Shown: positions 26,027-36,320, counted from the stretch's first letter. The stretch: 64,000 nt of DNA from an uncultured Lachnospiraceae bacterium (GCA_910586585.1 CAJUKA010000008.1:1-64000); one strand, 5' to 3'. Numbers and translations are program-made. Notes: a model not told the origin generated them from the letters alone.

Positions 26027-29000
26027 TCAACTATCAAGGCCAAGCTCCTTTTTCAACTCCTCCATGATCTCATACGCACTGTACTGCATTGGAATCTCAT
26101 AGTCCTCCTTTGGGCTGTGCTGTGTGTCCCACACCTGCGCATAAAACGGATTCTGTCTTGCCATTTTCGGATAAGCCCATGAATTTCGCATGCACTCCAG
26201 ACACCAGTGTCCCCCGTGCAGCACCGCGTTTACAGACATTTGGAATACGTGGCCGGATGCGCACTTCCATTTTACCGGGGTGTATATATCCCGCACTTTT
26301 TCCTCCAGACATGCGCCTCCCCTGTATTCGGCAGCCTTGAAAAGATCCTCTGTTTCCAGATTCTCAATGCCTTTCTTTTCATCATATCCATGATTCAGAT
26401 AGCTTTCCGTCTCGTCCGGATGATGCAGTTCAAAGGATTTCACGGCATGCTTCTCTTCAAGAGATCCGAAGAATGCCTGTATCCAATCTTTTTCGTCGTT
26501 TTCCTCCATCCAGACCGGTCCCATGCGCTTTGCGGCAATCTCCTTGTTGTGGGCCTTCATGGCAGCCGCATCGGGCATCATGGCGGCGATCATCGGATTT
26601 GCCATCATGCGCTCCATCTCAGCCTTCACAGCGCCCCAGTATACGTTACCCGGAATCTGTCTGAAATGCAGGTGCTCTTCCAGTTTGTCTGAATCCGTGT
26701 AATAATGCCCATGAAAATTAAAGTGCGCCACATCCTGCGGATCATAGACATCTTCATACCTGATTCCCATGGGTTCCAGCGACATGCCAGCCAGCTCCCA
26801 TGTGGCGAAACGGTAATCCTTACCGCTGCTTAGGTTGTATGCCCTGCGCCAGAAGCTCTCATCTACCCAGTCCTCACAGAGATTTGCCATACAGATCCCA
26901 GAGTCGACAGAGGTGCTCCATTCCAGAACGTTATTGGCCGGCTGATGGAATACGATCGGCTCTTCCCCTGCCCCCTCCGCGCTGGGATGCTGTCCTGTCT
27001 GCCGTATGGAAACCCAGTATTTCAGCCCGCTGTCAAATACAGCTGCCTCGGAAAAAACTTTTGACACCGCATAATAGTCGTGGATGGACGGATTCATCGG
27101 ATCGCCCACGCGCCCGAAATGTACCGGCTCCAGGCGGCTTCCTGTCATGGCCACTGTCCCCACATATGCAAAGTGCACCTTGTCTGGGCAGGACTGTTCC
27201 TTGATCGCCTTAATGATATTCAGCGTGGAACCGATGTTGGTGCGCAGTGTCTGTTCCGGGTATTTGTCTGCCGCAGGTGATACCATTGCGCCGATATGGA
27301 GCACATAGTCACTGCCGTCCACGCACTTTTTAATCGTCTCATAGTCTGCCATGTCACCCCATACGATTTCCAGTGACGGACACAGGTATTTTTTCAGTAG
27401 CTTCTTGTTCTTCTCGGACGGCCTTGCCAGAATCCTAACCTGGAAACGGTTGTTTCTTGACAGTAGCTGCTGCATGGTCTGCTGTCCCATAATCCCTGTC
27501 GCACCGGTCAGGAAAACAAGCTTTTTGGGCTTTGACACATAAGCGTGCTCCTCCGGCTGGTCAAACCGCAGCGCCGCGTCAAAGGCTTCCCTTGTTGCAT
27601 TGATGGCGCGCCTTGCCATTCCAGCATCACCAACCTCATAGTATCCGATCCCTTTTTCATGGCATGCTTTTTCAAGCAGGCTTCCATCCCGTCTGACTGC
27701 TCCGACTGCCATCACTGCATAGTCACATGGAAATTCCACTGTCTTACCGTCTTTTTCCCCGACGACAGCGCCGTCTTTGATTTTCGTTACTTTTACTTCC
27801 GTCACGGGATTGATTCCAGCCGCATAGATGCTTTCTGTCACACAGATTTTCCTGGTGCTTCCCATGTCCGCACAAAATTCCTTCATCATTTCAAGGACGG
27901 TAACCTTTGCGCCTTTTTCCGCCAGGTATTCTGCAGTCTCCATACCGACCATACCGCCGCCGATGACAACGACACTGGCATTGCCGGATATGTCTGTTTT
28001 CCCGTTGAGCACATCATGGGAATTGACAACAAAATCCTTATCCTTTCCCGGAATCATCGGAATAATGGGTGCTGCCCCGATTGCATTGATGAGTGTGTGC
28101 GGCATGATCTGCCAAACCAGTTCCGGCGTAACTGTCGTATTCATACGGATCTCAACACCAAAACGCTTTGCTTTTTCGGCCATGGCCAGAACCGCCTGTT
28201 TCATTTCTTCTTTTCTTGGCGCTTCCCCCGCGGTCAGGAACTGTCCGCCAAGCTGGTCAGACACTTCACACAAAATTGGATTGTGCCCTCTCTGCTTTAA
28301 GATAACTGCCGCTTCTAGCCCACCGATTCCGCCGCCTGCAATCAGCACGGTCTCCGGCTTTGCAGCAGGTACGATTTTACATTCCTCTTCTCGTCCTAAT
28401 GCCGGATTTCTAAGGCATGTGATACATGGGGAATCCGTGTTTTCAAATCCGTCATAGCACCCCTGATTACAGCCTACACAGTAATCAATATCCTCTGTCT
28501 TTCCCTCCCTTGCCTTATTGCAGAATTCAGGATCGGCCAGCTGGGCGCGTCCCATGACAACCATGTCAACCTTGTCTTCCTCAAGGATCTGCTCCGCCAG
28601 TTCCGGCGTGTTGATTCTTCCGACACCGATTGTGAGCATGCCTGTCTCCTTCCGTATCCTCGCGGCATTGTCGATATTAAACGCTCTGGGAATGTCAACA
28701 GGAGGCACTTCATATTTCAGGCCGGCAGACAGGATGTTGCCGCGTGAGATATCCAGTACGTCCACGCCTGCCTCTCCCGCAAGTTTACAGAAATCAATGA
28801 CCTCCTCTATGGTCAGCCCGCCCTCGAGATAATCGTCATGCGCGTCAATTCTCATGAGCATTGGCATATCCTCCGGGATATTTGCACGGATTGCGCGGAT
28901 ACACGCAAGCGGAAATCTTGCACAGTTTTCAAACGAACCGCCATACTCATCAGTTCTGTGGTTGATACCGCTGGACAGGAAGGAATGCGGCAGATAATTG

Positions 29001-29497
29001 TGCGCACAGTGAAATTCAACACAGTCAAATCCGGCCTTTACTGCCCTTGCGGCCGCTCTGCCAAAACAATCTGTTATTTCTATAATCTGTTGTTTCGTAA
29101 TGCCGGGAATCGTCATCTGTGGACTAACCGGCATGTCGCTTGCCACCAGAATCTGTGCCGTCTGATCCATGCCTACCGCAAGACTTCCCTGCCAAAGCTG
29201 TAGCCCTGCCTTTCCGCCCTCCGCATGAATAGCGTCCGTCAGGCTTTTCAGTCCCGGGATATAGGCATCCTCGCTGATCGAAAGAAATCCTCTCGGCGCG
29301 CTCGGACTATGTACACTGCAGACCTCGACAATGTTCAGTCCGCACCCGCCCTTTACACGCGCCACATGGTAGTTGACTAGCTGCGGCGTGACATAACTTG
29401 CTTTTCCGGCAAACTTGGTTCCCATTGCCGGAAGAATCACCCTGTTTTTGAGTTCCATTCCCTTGATTGTAATCGGACTAAATAATTTATTATACAT
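26027..29497 (-). CDS. Giant fusion: OYE-type FMN/Fe-S/FAD reductase + SDR epimerase + zinc ribbon
   Basis: The ATG at 29497 (AAAGGAGG upstream) gives about 1156 residues. Residues 1-370 form an old-yellow-enzyme barrel ('SPITIKGMELKNRV'). Near 345-370 a cysteine cluster 'CVGCNQGC' and 'CITC' fits a 4Fe-4S centre. 'VLIAGGGIGGLEAA' and 'VVVIGGGMVGMETA' bind FAD and NAD(P)H. This first part resembles BaiC/2,4-dienoyl-CoA reductase and flavone-reducing ene-reductases. From about 650 an SDR epimerase-like domain starts ('FLTGATGIMG', active-site 'YYAVSK'). The end carries a treble-clef-like 'CASGH...CLEC' near residue 1110. It may reduce a C=C bond in the aglycone and change a linked keto/hydroxy group; substrate unknown. 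Confidence 0.85.
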   Translation of the reverse strand: MYNKLFSPITIKGMELKNRVILPAMGTKFAGKASYVTPQLVNYHVARVKGGCGLNIVEVCSVHSPSAPRGFLSISEDAYIPGLKSLTDAIHAEGGKAGLQLWQGSLAVGMDQTAQILVASDMPVSPQMTIPGITKQQIIEITDCFGRAAARAVKAGFDCVEFHCAHNYLPHSFLSSGINHRTDEYGGSFENCARFPLACIRAIRANIPEDMPMLMRIDAHDDYLEGGLTIEEVIDFCKLAGEAGVDVLDISRGNILSAGLKYEVPPVDIPRAFNIDNAARIRKETGMLTIGVGRINTPELAEQILEEDKVDMVVMGRAQLADPEFCNKAREGKTEDIDYCVGCNQGCYDGFENTDSPCITCLRNPALGREEECKIVPAAKPETVLIAGGGIGGLEAAVILKQRGHNPILCEVSDQLGGQFLTAGEAPRKEEMKQAVLAMAEKAKRFGVEIRMNTTVTPELVWQIMPHTLINAIGAAPIIPMIPGKDKDFVVNSHDVLNGKTDISGNASVVVIGGGMVGMETAEYLAEKGAKVTVLEMMKEFCADMGSTRKICVTESIYAAGINPVTEVKVTKIKDGAVVGEKDGKTVEFPCDYAVMAVGAVRRDGSLLEKACHEKGIGYYEVGDAGMARRAINATREAFDAALRFDQPEEHAYVSKPKKLVFLTGATGIMGQQTMQQLLSRNNRFQVRILARPSEKNKKLLKKYLCPSLEIVWGDMADYETIKKCVDGSDYVLHIGAMVSPAADKYPEQTLRTNIGSTLNIIKAIKEQSCPDKVHFAYVGTVAMTGSRLEPVHFGRVGDPMNPSIHDYYAVSKVFSEAAVFDSGLKYWVSIRQTGQHPSAEGAGEEPIVFHQPANNVLEWSTSVDSGICMANLCEDWVDESFWRRAYNLSSGKDYRFATWELAGMSLEPMGIRYEDVYDPQDVAHFNFHGHYYTDSDKLEEHLHFRQIPGNVYWGAVKAEMERMMANPMIAAMMPDAAAMKAHNKEIAAKRMGPVWMEENDEKDWIQAFFGSLEEKHAVKSFELHHPDETESYLNHGYDEKKGIENLETEDLFKAAEYRGGACLEEKVRDIYTPVKWKCASGHVFQMSVNAVLHGGHWCLECMRNSWAYPKMARQNPFYAQVWDTQHSPKEDYEIPMQYSAYEIMEELKKELGLDS

Positions 29498-29534
29498 GAT
29501 AAAACCTCCTTTGTTTTGATATCTTTTGTTGCTT

Positions 29535-29838
29535 TTATCCCCCAATTTTATCAAGCCATGCAAGCGCCAGTGCAGGCCATTGCGCAACGGACTTGTCCGT
29601 GTGCTGCTTGGTATGCGGCTGGTATGCGGTTGTGGCCTCCGCCCACGCCGCCACGAAATCTGTAAACGTTTCTGCCTTAGCAGCTGACGCAAATATCTCT
29701 GAAAGCGCGGCCGGATTCTGCGTGTGCAGTGTTTTCATGGTCTGCCACTGCTGCATCATGGTATACAAGCTGCCTTCCCCGATATTGTTTGTCCGCCCAG
29801 TCCTCATTGGCAAGACTCATGCCATGACAGCCCTCCAT
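29535..29838 (-). pseudogene. Small gene with an apparent frameshift near its start
   Basis: A good ribosome site (AGGAGG, 29844-29849) precedes ATG 29838, but that frame ends at 29677 after 53 low-quality residues. The frame that looks like protein, ending at 29535 ('FTDFVAAWAEATTAYQP', C-terminal 'ALAWLDKIGG'), only opens at a TTG at 29813 that has no ribosome site. The simplest reading is a single-base indel between 29813 and 29838. Sequencing error, mutation or recoding are possible. I do not recognise the family. It lies between the esterase gene and the giant oxidoreductase gene in the same operon. Confidence 0.45.
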
Positions 29839-29850
29839 GATAACCTCCTA

Positions 29851-30786
29851 TTACAATTCAATCCGCCGGTTTCCGAACGATATCTTCCCTCCCATCACTT
29901 CATCCATGCGCTGTTTCATGATTTTCAGATCCTTTTTCGCCTCTGGAAATGACGGTGTTGCCACATACTGGTGCATCATATGATCCCGAAGATACAACTC
30001 GCAGTCCTGTCCGCAGTCCTTCAACTTTTTATATAAATAAATACTGTCATCCCGAAGCACCTCCGACTTGGAAGCCCATAGAAAAATAGGCGGACAGCCG
30101 GAATAATCCCCATAATAGGGTGCCACAAACGGGTTTGTTAACACTGATTTATCCCTTGACTGCAGATACATGTCACATACTTCTTCCGACAGATAACCAA
30201 CCATACAGTCCGTATTCAGATTCTCTGTATAACTCGGCAGTACCTTGTCGTACTGCACTGTCGGCGAAAGTGCAAAAACGGCTGCCGGAAGTGGCAGGTT
30301 TTTCTCTTTTGCGCGCAGTAATGTGGAAAGTACCAGATTGCCTCCGGCGCTCTCTCCGACAAACATGATCTTTTTGGAATCATACCGTTTCAGGAGAGCT
30401 TCATATACTGTAAGGCAGTCCAGTGCCCCCGCCGGATACGGAAATTCTGGAGCCAGCCGATAATTGACCGCAGCTACATTATAATGAAACTTTCCGGCAA
30501 GATACGCTGTAAAAAACCGTCTGGTTGCCGCCTCCCCGAGAACAAACCCGCCTCCATGAATATAATAAATGAGCTGATTTTGCGGATTCCCCTTTGCTGT
30601 TACCAGCTCAACCGGAATTCCCCCTAACTTCCCCTCTTTCATTGCTACATTTTTTAAAAGCGGAATCCGTTCTGCCTGCCTCCGCTCTTCCTGTCTTTTT
30701 TTGTCATAATCAATTTTACAGTCCGGTGAATACAGAACCTTTGATTTCATTATCTGTTTGAAAACGATTGTATGGATAAGACTCAT
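29851..30786 (-). CDS. HSL-family alpha/beta hydrolase (esterase)
   Basis: The 311-residue enzyme shows the oxyanion motif 'HGGGFVLGEA' (near 86) and the nucleophile elbow 'VGESAGGNLV' with the catalytic Ser. A late acidic residue and His occur in 'SEVLRDD' and 'HMMHQY'. This is the hormone-sensitive-lipase/acetyl-esterase layout. It has no signal peptide, so it works in the cytoplasm on small acyl esters. In a cluster of glycosidases it could remove acetyl or other acyl groups from glycosides. ATG 30786 has AAAGGAG upstream. The product is close in length to family norms. Confidence 0.85.
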   Translation of the reverse strand: MSLIHTIVFKQIMKSKVLYSPDCKIDYDKKRQEERRQAERIPLLKNVAMKEGKLGGIPVELVTAKGNPQNQLIYYIHGGGFVLGEAATRRFFTAYLAGKFHYNVAAVNYRLAPEFPYPAGALDCLTVYEALLKRYDSKKIMFVGESAGGNLVLSTLLRAKEKNLPLPAAVFALSPTVQYDKVLPSYTENLNTDCMVGYLSEEVCDMYLQSRDKSVLTNPFVAPYYGDYSGCPPIFLWASKSEVLRDDSIYLYKKLKDCGQDCELYLRDHMMHQYVATPSFPEAKKDLKIMKQRMDEVMGGKISFGNRRIEL

Positions 30787-30930
30787 ATCTGCTTTCTCCT
30801 TTCTAATCTAAAAAGTACGAACCCCGTTTAGATGCGAATGGTTACGCCATTATTCTCACCTTCTTACTGAACAAGTGCAATAAATATAGTACCCGAGGGC
30901 GCTATTTGTCATAGCAAAATAAAGCTGTAT

Positions 30931-33699
30931 TCAGACTTCTGCCATAAAGCATCCATTGCCAAGCATCTGTTCACTTCCGTCAGGCAGTACCAGGACAGCC
31001 TCTGTATTTGCCGGGATTTTCCCGGAAATACGGACTCCCTGTGTCCCTGATTTCTCCCACCGAACCTGAATCAGGCCGTTCGGACTCCTATGCTCCCCCG
31101 CTGCCCACTCAAGACCGCAGCCATACAGCGTCGCAATGCGGATTTTGTCATAGGCATTGCCCACGTTCTGAATTCCGGCAATGCGGCGGTACATAAAATC
31201 ACCGACACAGCCAAACGCATAGTGGTTGAATGAGCATTTGTCCACTGCACCGTTTTCTCTGACTGCGTCCCAGTTTTCCCAGACTGTTGTGGCACCATGC
31301 TCGATTTCGTACAGCCAGGAAGGACATTTCGTCTGCCACAATATTTTCCACGCCGTCTCCTCATACCCGTAATCACACAGGACATCCAGCAGATAGGGCA
31401 CGGACATAAACCCTGTGTCCAGACAATAACCGTTTTGCCGGATCAGTTCATCCAGATGCCCAGCCAGCACAGGCTCCGTCTCTTTCGGAACCATATGGCA
31501 CTTCAGAGCCAGAATATAGTTTCCCTGCATCTCCTGACGGATTTTTCCATTCTCATCCACATACTCCTCGAAAAAGGCTTCCCGCACTCTCTTCGCATAT
31601 GCGCGGAAGTCCTCCGCCTTATCACTGTGTCCAAGCAGTTCAGACACTTCGGCAAACAGATCCGCATCCGCAGCCAGAAGCGCGGTATCCACATAATTCA
31701 TTGTCAGGAATGAGGAGGCTGGTCCGTCCGAAAATCCCTGTGCATTTTTCACGCTCGGCACCAGCCAGTCCCCGAAATGAAAACCGGTATTGATCAGATA
31801 ATGCTGGTTGTCCTGCCGGCGTTCAGGCATGGCCGCAAACTGTTCTGCTGTTACCGCCCCCATCGGATTTGCTGTCGGAAGTTCATACGCGCTCTTTTTC
31901 ATTGCCTCCATCCATTTCTCCATTGCCGGATAATTCTCCTCCAGAACGCGGATATCCCCTTTCAGATGATACAGCTGCAGTGGAAGCGTCAGGATCACGT
32001 CTCCCCAGCCCAGAGAGCCCGCCATCGTCTGCTGGATATAGTTTTTGATCAGTGGCACCGTATTAAGCACATGACCGTTTTCTGTCTGCTCCAGACGGAC
32101 ACTTTTCAGCCAGTCCTCATAAAATGCCGTCATGTCCTGATTATAAAGCGCGGTTGCTCCGTACACTACCACGTCACCAGTCCATCCTGCCTTTTCCCTG
32201 GTAGGACAGTCTGTGGGAATCGTGATATTATTGGAGCGCTGACTCCAGTAAATATTGTGCTGCAGCTGGTTCAGCCGTTTATCCGAACAGCTGAAATGCC
32301 CTGTAACCGGATTATCTGTGCTGACCGCAAGTGCCGTGAACTGCTCCTTCGTCCAGCCCTGTCCTCCCTTTACCCGCACATAACGGAATCCGTGGTAGGT
32401 AAATCGGGGCGAAAACACCTCATGCCCGGTTCCGGCACAGATATAGCAGTCTTTCTGCGCCCTCGTCTCATCACCCTCAAATGCATAGGTAAAATTCCCG
32501 TTTTCGTCCAGCACCTCTCCATGTTCAAATGTGATCTCTTCCCCTGGCTGTCCATAGATGTCAGCACGGATAACGCCAGCCATATTCTGTCCAAAATCCA
32601 CAAGTGTATCCCCGTTCGGCGCGGTCCATACCCGCTGCGCCGCAATCTCGGCAAATACCTTTGCCAGCGGCGAACACTGTGCGTCCACCGCCTGAACAGA
32701 TTTCTTTTTTTGGCGAACACTTTTCCATGCCTGAGCATCATACATGCACAGCGAGGGTTCCCCGTCGTCCATCCTGGCATCAACCGTCTGTCCAAAAAAC
32801 AGATCTGCCATGCGGACAGGTCCGTCAAACGAATAACGCCACGATTCGTCAGAACATAAGACACTTCTTGTGCCATCTGTATATTCCATTTCCAGCTGTA
32901 GCAAAAGCCCCGGCACCTCTCCATACTCACAGCCCCTTCCGAAGGCAATCTTTCCTTTATACCATCCGTCCGCAACTGTTACGGCAATCGCATTTTCCCC
33001 GCACTGCAAGAGCATTTCCACTGGAAATACCTGATATTTAAGCCGTCTGTCATAAGTGGTAAATCCCGGATTCAGCACGGAGTCCGTCACTGGTTTTCCG
33101 TTGATCTTTGCCTCGTAAATACCATGTGACGTTATATAAAGCCGCGCCCTCGTCACCTCTTTTTCCAGATGGAACACCCTGCGCATTCGCACTGGCGGAT
33201 CATAGGGTTCCAATGGCTGTGCCCTCAGGTTCGCCTCATCGGAAATAATCTCGGGATTCTCCCCCCTCATCATTGCGCCAAGCACTTCCAGCCAGACTTT
33301 TCCAGCCTCCTCCAACGGGTTCTTTTCCAGCTGGGGCAGGGGGACGGGCTCAATCCACCCTGCCTTCCATTCTTCCGGTTTCAGGAAAGCCGTCTCAAAA
33401 TATTCCTGTCCGCTCTTTACTTCCCTTCCCTCCTGATCCCACGCCGTGATCTGATAGAGATATCTGCACTTTGATTGCAACGGCTGTCCCGCATACTCTA
33501 TGTCCGTCGTGTTTCTGCCCTCTGTCTTTGTGCTGTCCCAGACAATAGTGCCGTCTTCTTTCTGTACCATAATCTGATACGCATTCTGGTAAACATTGTT
33601 TTCTTCCGCATCCCATTCCCATGAAAAACGTGGTTTTTCCACAGTAATTGCCAATGGTCTGCACATGTGCTCACACTGGATATTTTTAATCTGATACAT
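30931..33699 (-). CDS. Alpha-L-rhamnosidase, GH78 (first copy)
   Basis: The 922-residue protein has the GH78 layout: N-terminal beta domain ('CRPLAITVEKPRFSW'), a rhamnosidase N domain ('ARLYITSHGIYEAKING', 'DRRLKYQVFPV'), and the (alpha/alpha)6 catalytic barrel with 'IPTDCPTREKAGWTGD' and 'FGDWLVPS'. The short C-terminal beta domain ends the protein. It hydrolyses terminal alpha-L-rhamnosides by inversion. No signal peptide is seen, so it is intracellular, which requires uptake of the intact glycoside. ATG 33699 follows AAAGGAG; the frame runs further upstream without a ribosome site. Similarity to the second GH78 in the cluster is only moderate. Confidence 0.92.
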   Translation of the reverse strand: MYQIKNIQCEHMCRPLAITVEKPRFSWEWDAEENNVYQNAYQIMVQKEDGTIVWDSTKTEGRNTTDIEYAGQPLQSKCRYLYQITAWDQEGREVKSGQEYFETAFLKPEEWKAGWIEPVPLPQLEKNPLEEAGKVWLEVLGAMMRGENPEIISDEANLRAQPLEPYDPPVRMRRVFHLEKEVTRARLYITSHGIYEAKINGKPVTDSVLNPGFTTYDRRLKYQVFPVEMLLQCGENAIAVTVADGWYKGKIAFGRGCEYGEVPGLLLQLEMEYTDGTRSVLCSDESWRYSFDGPVRMADLFFGQTVDARMDDGEPSLCMYDAQAWKSVRQKKKSVQAVDAQCSPLAKVFAEIAAQRVWTAPNGDTLVDFGQNMAGVIRADIYGQPGEEITFEHGEVLDENGNFTYAFEGDETRAQKDCYICAGTGHEVFSPRFTYHGFRYVRVKGGQGWTKEQFTALAVSTDNPVTGHFSCSDKRLNQLQHNIYWSQRSNNITIPTDCPTREKAGWTGDVVVYGATALYNQDMTAFYEDWLKSVRLEQTENGHVLNTVPLIKNYIQQTMAGSLGWGDVILTLPLQLYHLKGDIRVLEENYPAMEKWMEAMKKSAYELPTANPMGAVTAEQFAAMPERRQDNQHYLINTGFHFGDWLVPSVKNAQGFSDGPASSFLTMNYVDTALLAADADLFAEVSELLGHSDKAEDFRAYAKRVREAFFEEYVDENGKIRQEMQGNYILALKCHMVPKETEPVLAGHLDELIRQNGYCLDTGFMSVPYLLDVLCDYGYEETAWKILWQTKCPSWLYEIEHGATTVWENWDAVRENGAVDKCSFNHYAFGCVGDFMYRRIAGIQNVGNAYDKIRIATLYGCGLEWAAGEHRSPNGLIQVRWEKSGTQGVRISGKIPANTEAVLVLPDGSEQMLGNGCFMAEV

Positions 33700-33757
33700 C
33701 AGCCTTACTCCTTTCTTACCCGAATAAACAGAAATCAAAATCTTTCCCCTGCTCCTA

Positions 33758-33800
33758 ATACGGTACTCACGGCAAATTTCATTCACCGTGAGTACCGTAT
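33758..33800 (-). repeat. 15-bp intercistronic stem-loop
   Basis: ATACGGTACTCACGG (33758-33772) pairs perfectly with 33786-33800 across a 13-nt loop, between the GH3 and GH78 genes. No T-run follows on the minus strand, so it is more likely an RNA-stabilising or processing structure than a terminator. Confidence 0.6.
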
Positions 33801-33823
33801 TCCAATCGTGCAAATATGCTGTT

Positions 33824-36274
33824 TTACTGCATGTTCTCCATCATTGCCGCCAGCTGTGCCGCCGCACCCGGATCATTGTTGGCCGCGCCGACCGCCGCCT
33901 GCATCAATGCGAGCGGTGTCATTCCTCCTCCCTGCTGTACAAGGCGGATTAAAGGCGTGCTGAATACGATACTTATCGTAAACAGAAACTCTGGGCTGTT
34001 CTCATCACCACCGCAATTCTTCAGAATTCCGCCCTTCATGCCCTCCATGATCTGCTGCACGACAGGATTTTCTTTCATGTCATTCATTGTGTTTAACAGG
34101 GTATATTCACCCGGCTTTTCCAGCTCGAAAGGCATGATCCTGCCCCCATAGAGCTTCTCAAAATCAGAGACTGAGGGCTTTCCTGATGGGCAGACATACC
34201 ATTGCGGCAGCCCTTCGTATCCCAGAGTGCCTACCGTTCCCTGCACCCTGATGTCCTGCACCAGACAGATATCCGCGCTGGAGGTTCCCACTTGAATCTG
34301 ATACTGCCCTGTCAGCACTTCCCAGTCTTTGGTATGCACATCATAGTGCGCAAAGGCTCTCCGGTTCAGTGTGACCGTCACTTCCTTTTCCTCTCCGGCT
34401 TCCAGGTACACCTTGCAAAAACCTTTCAACTCTTTCTCTGCCTTGAAAATATCCGGTGTCCGGTCAGACACATAGATCTGCACGACCTCTGCACCCGCAC
34501 GGCTTCCTGTATTTTTCACTCTGCAGGAAACTGCCAATTCTTTGTCCTTTTCTGAAAGATTCCATATAGAATCTTTGCTTATTTCATTATTATCATATCT
34601 TATTATTAAATCTGAAAGTTCAAACTGCGTGTAACTTAGTCCGTATCCAAACGGAAAACGCACTGGAATCCCCGCTTTTTCATAATAGCGATAACCGACG
34701 TAGATGCTCTCCGCATACTCCACCTGTCTCGGATTGATGCCAAATGTCTCCGCCGAAGAGCAGTCCCTGTAGGAAACCGGATATGTCTCCGCAAGCTTTC
34801 CGCTGGGATTTACAGCGCCATACAGTAAATCAACGCCCGCCTCGCCAACCGCCTGTCCGCCTAGGTATAGGTTCAGAACCGCTTTTGCCTCCGCAAGCCA
34901 TGGCATCTCCACAGGACTTCCTCCCATCAGCACAACGACAACATTCGGATTTACTTTCGCGATCTCGCTGACCAGCTCGCAGTGGCTTTCCGGCATCGCC
35001 ATATGCGTTCTGTCGTAACCTTCCGACTCATAGGAATCTGGAAGCCCCACGACAAGAACTGCCACGTCTGCATCCTTTGCGCCGTCCACTGCCCGTTTCA
35101 GTTCCGTTTCATTCTTTTCTCCATTTAATTCATAGGAGGGATAATATGTAACTGTCCCGCCTGCCGCTTCCATGGCTGCACGCAGACTGGGAAGCTTTGT
35201 CGGATTGATGTGCGAAGAACCCGCGCCCTGATAACGCACCGTCTCCGCCATCGCGCCGCACAGGGCGATTTTCGCTGTCTTCTGTAATGGCAGGATACCC
35301 TTCTCATTTTTAAGCAAAACAGCGCTCTCTACCGCAATTTTTTTTGCAAGGTTATGATGCGCCTCCGCATCAAACAGGTATCCGTCATGAATCCTTTTCC
35401 GTGTTTCCTGCGCTTTCCATGCCAGTCTGATAATCCGCTCCACACAGGCATCAATGTCAGTCTCCAACAGCCTCCCTTCCTCCACTGCCCGCTTTACGTC
35501 CGAATCAAACATTCCATTGCTGCTTGGCATTTCCAGGTCGCAGCCCGCCTGAAACGCCCAAATCCTGTCATTCATTGCGCCCCAGTCTGTCACAACCAGT
35601 CCCTCAAAGCCCCACTCATCACGCAAAATATCTGTCAGAAGGGATTTGTTGTCACTCGAAAAGGTTCCGTTTATCTTGTTGTAGGAGCACATCACGGTAT
35701 CCGGCTGGCTCTCTTTCACTGCCATCTCAAAGGCAGACAGATAGATTTCGCGCAGTGCACGCTCGTCCACCATACTGTTCCCCATCATGCGGTCCTGTTC
35801 CTGATTATTTGCCGCATAATGCTTTAAACTGGTTCCGACACCCTTGCACTGCACACCCTGAATCCAGCTTGCCCCCATCATGCCTGACAGATACGGGTCC
35901 TCACTGAAATATTCAAAGTTGCGCCCGCAGAGAGGATTTCGTTTCATGCACACGCCCGGCCCTAAGACCACGTCCACGCCGTGATGCAGCGCTTCCTCGC
36001 CTATCGCCTCCCCCATCTCATACAGCAAATCCGGATTCCACGACGATGCGCTGGCGGACGCCGTCGGAAAACAGGTAGACTGTTCGCTCTGGTTGATTCC
36101 CAGGTGGTCGGATTCCCCCTTCTGTGTCCGCAGGCCATGCGGCCCGTCAGACATAAAGAAGGAAGGAATACCATACTGTTCCATATTCTCAGATTCCCAG
36201 AAACTTGCACCCGAACAAAGTTTTATTTTATCTTCCAGTGTCATTTTTGTAATCACTTCTCTGATTTTTTCCAT
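33824..36274 (-). CDS. GH3 beta-glycosidase
   Basis: The 816-residue protein (ATG 36274 behind AGGAGGAG) has a GH3 N-terminal barrel with nucleophile Asp in 'VVTDWGAMND' (near 220), substrate residues in 'DGPHGLR' and 'FEYFSEDPYLSG', the alpha/beta sandwich domain and a fibronectin-III-like domain. There is no signal peptide. After the fibronectin domain it has an unusual tail of about 100 residues ending in a Met/Ala/Gln-rich helix with 'GMTPLALMQAA'. A similar tail motif appears at the end of the second GH78 protein. With the rhamnosidases it could finish rutinosides or neohesperidosides by releasing glucose. Confidence 0.9.
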   Translation of the reverse strand: MEKIREVITKMTLEDKIKLCSGASFWESENMEQYGIPSFFMSDGPHGLRTQKGESDHLGINQSEQSTCFPTASASASSWNPDLLYEMGEAIGEEALHHGVDVVLGPGVCMKRNPLCGRNFEYFSEDPYLSGMMGASWIQGVQCKGVGTSLKHYAANNQEQDRMMGNSMVDERALREIYLSAFEMAVKESQPDTVMCSYNKINGTFSSDNKSLLTDILRDEWGFEGLVVTDWGAMNDRIWAFQAGCDLEMPSSNGMFDSDVKRAVEEGRLLETDIDACVERIIRLAWKAQETRKRIHDGYLFDAEAHHNLAKKIAVESAVLLKNEKGILPLQKTAKIALCGAMAETVRYQGAGSSHINPTKLPSLRAAMEAAGGTVTYYPSYELNGEKNETELKRAVDGAKDADVAVLVVGLPDSYESEGYDRTHMAMPESHCELVSEIAKVNPNVVVVLMGGSPVEMPWLAEAKAVLNLYLGGQAVGEAGVDLLYGAVNPSGKLAETYPVSYRDCSSAETFGINPRQVEYAESIYVGYRYYEKAGIPVRFPFGYGLSYTQFELSDLIIRYDNNEISKDSIWNLSEKDKELAVSCRVKNTGSRAGAEVVQIYVSDRTPDIFKAEKELKGFCKVYLEAGEEKEVTVTLNRRAFAHYDVHTKDWEVLTGQYQIQVGTSSADICLVQDIRVQGTVGTLGYEGLPQWYVCPSGKPSVSDFEKLYGGRIMPFELEKPGEYTLLNTMNDMKENPVVQQIMEGMKGGILKNCGGDENSPEFLFTISIVFSTPLIRLVQQGGGMTPLALMQAAVGAANNDPGAAAQLAAMMENMQ

Positions 36275-36320
36275 CAATTTCTCCTCCTGACATTCTCACA
36301 AACACTGATACAAATCTATT

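Noticed and set aside
29498..29692. Extra 65 N-terminal residues on the giant oxidoreductase frame
   Set aside because: Arg-rich non-protein-like sequence overlapping the upstream small gene; the OYE domain begins at ATG 29497 with a good ribosome site.
33700..33813. Upstream extension of the first GH78 frame
   Set aside because: It crosses the 15-bp intercistronic hairpin and has no ribosome site; GH78 homology begins at ATG 33699.
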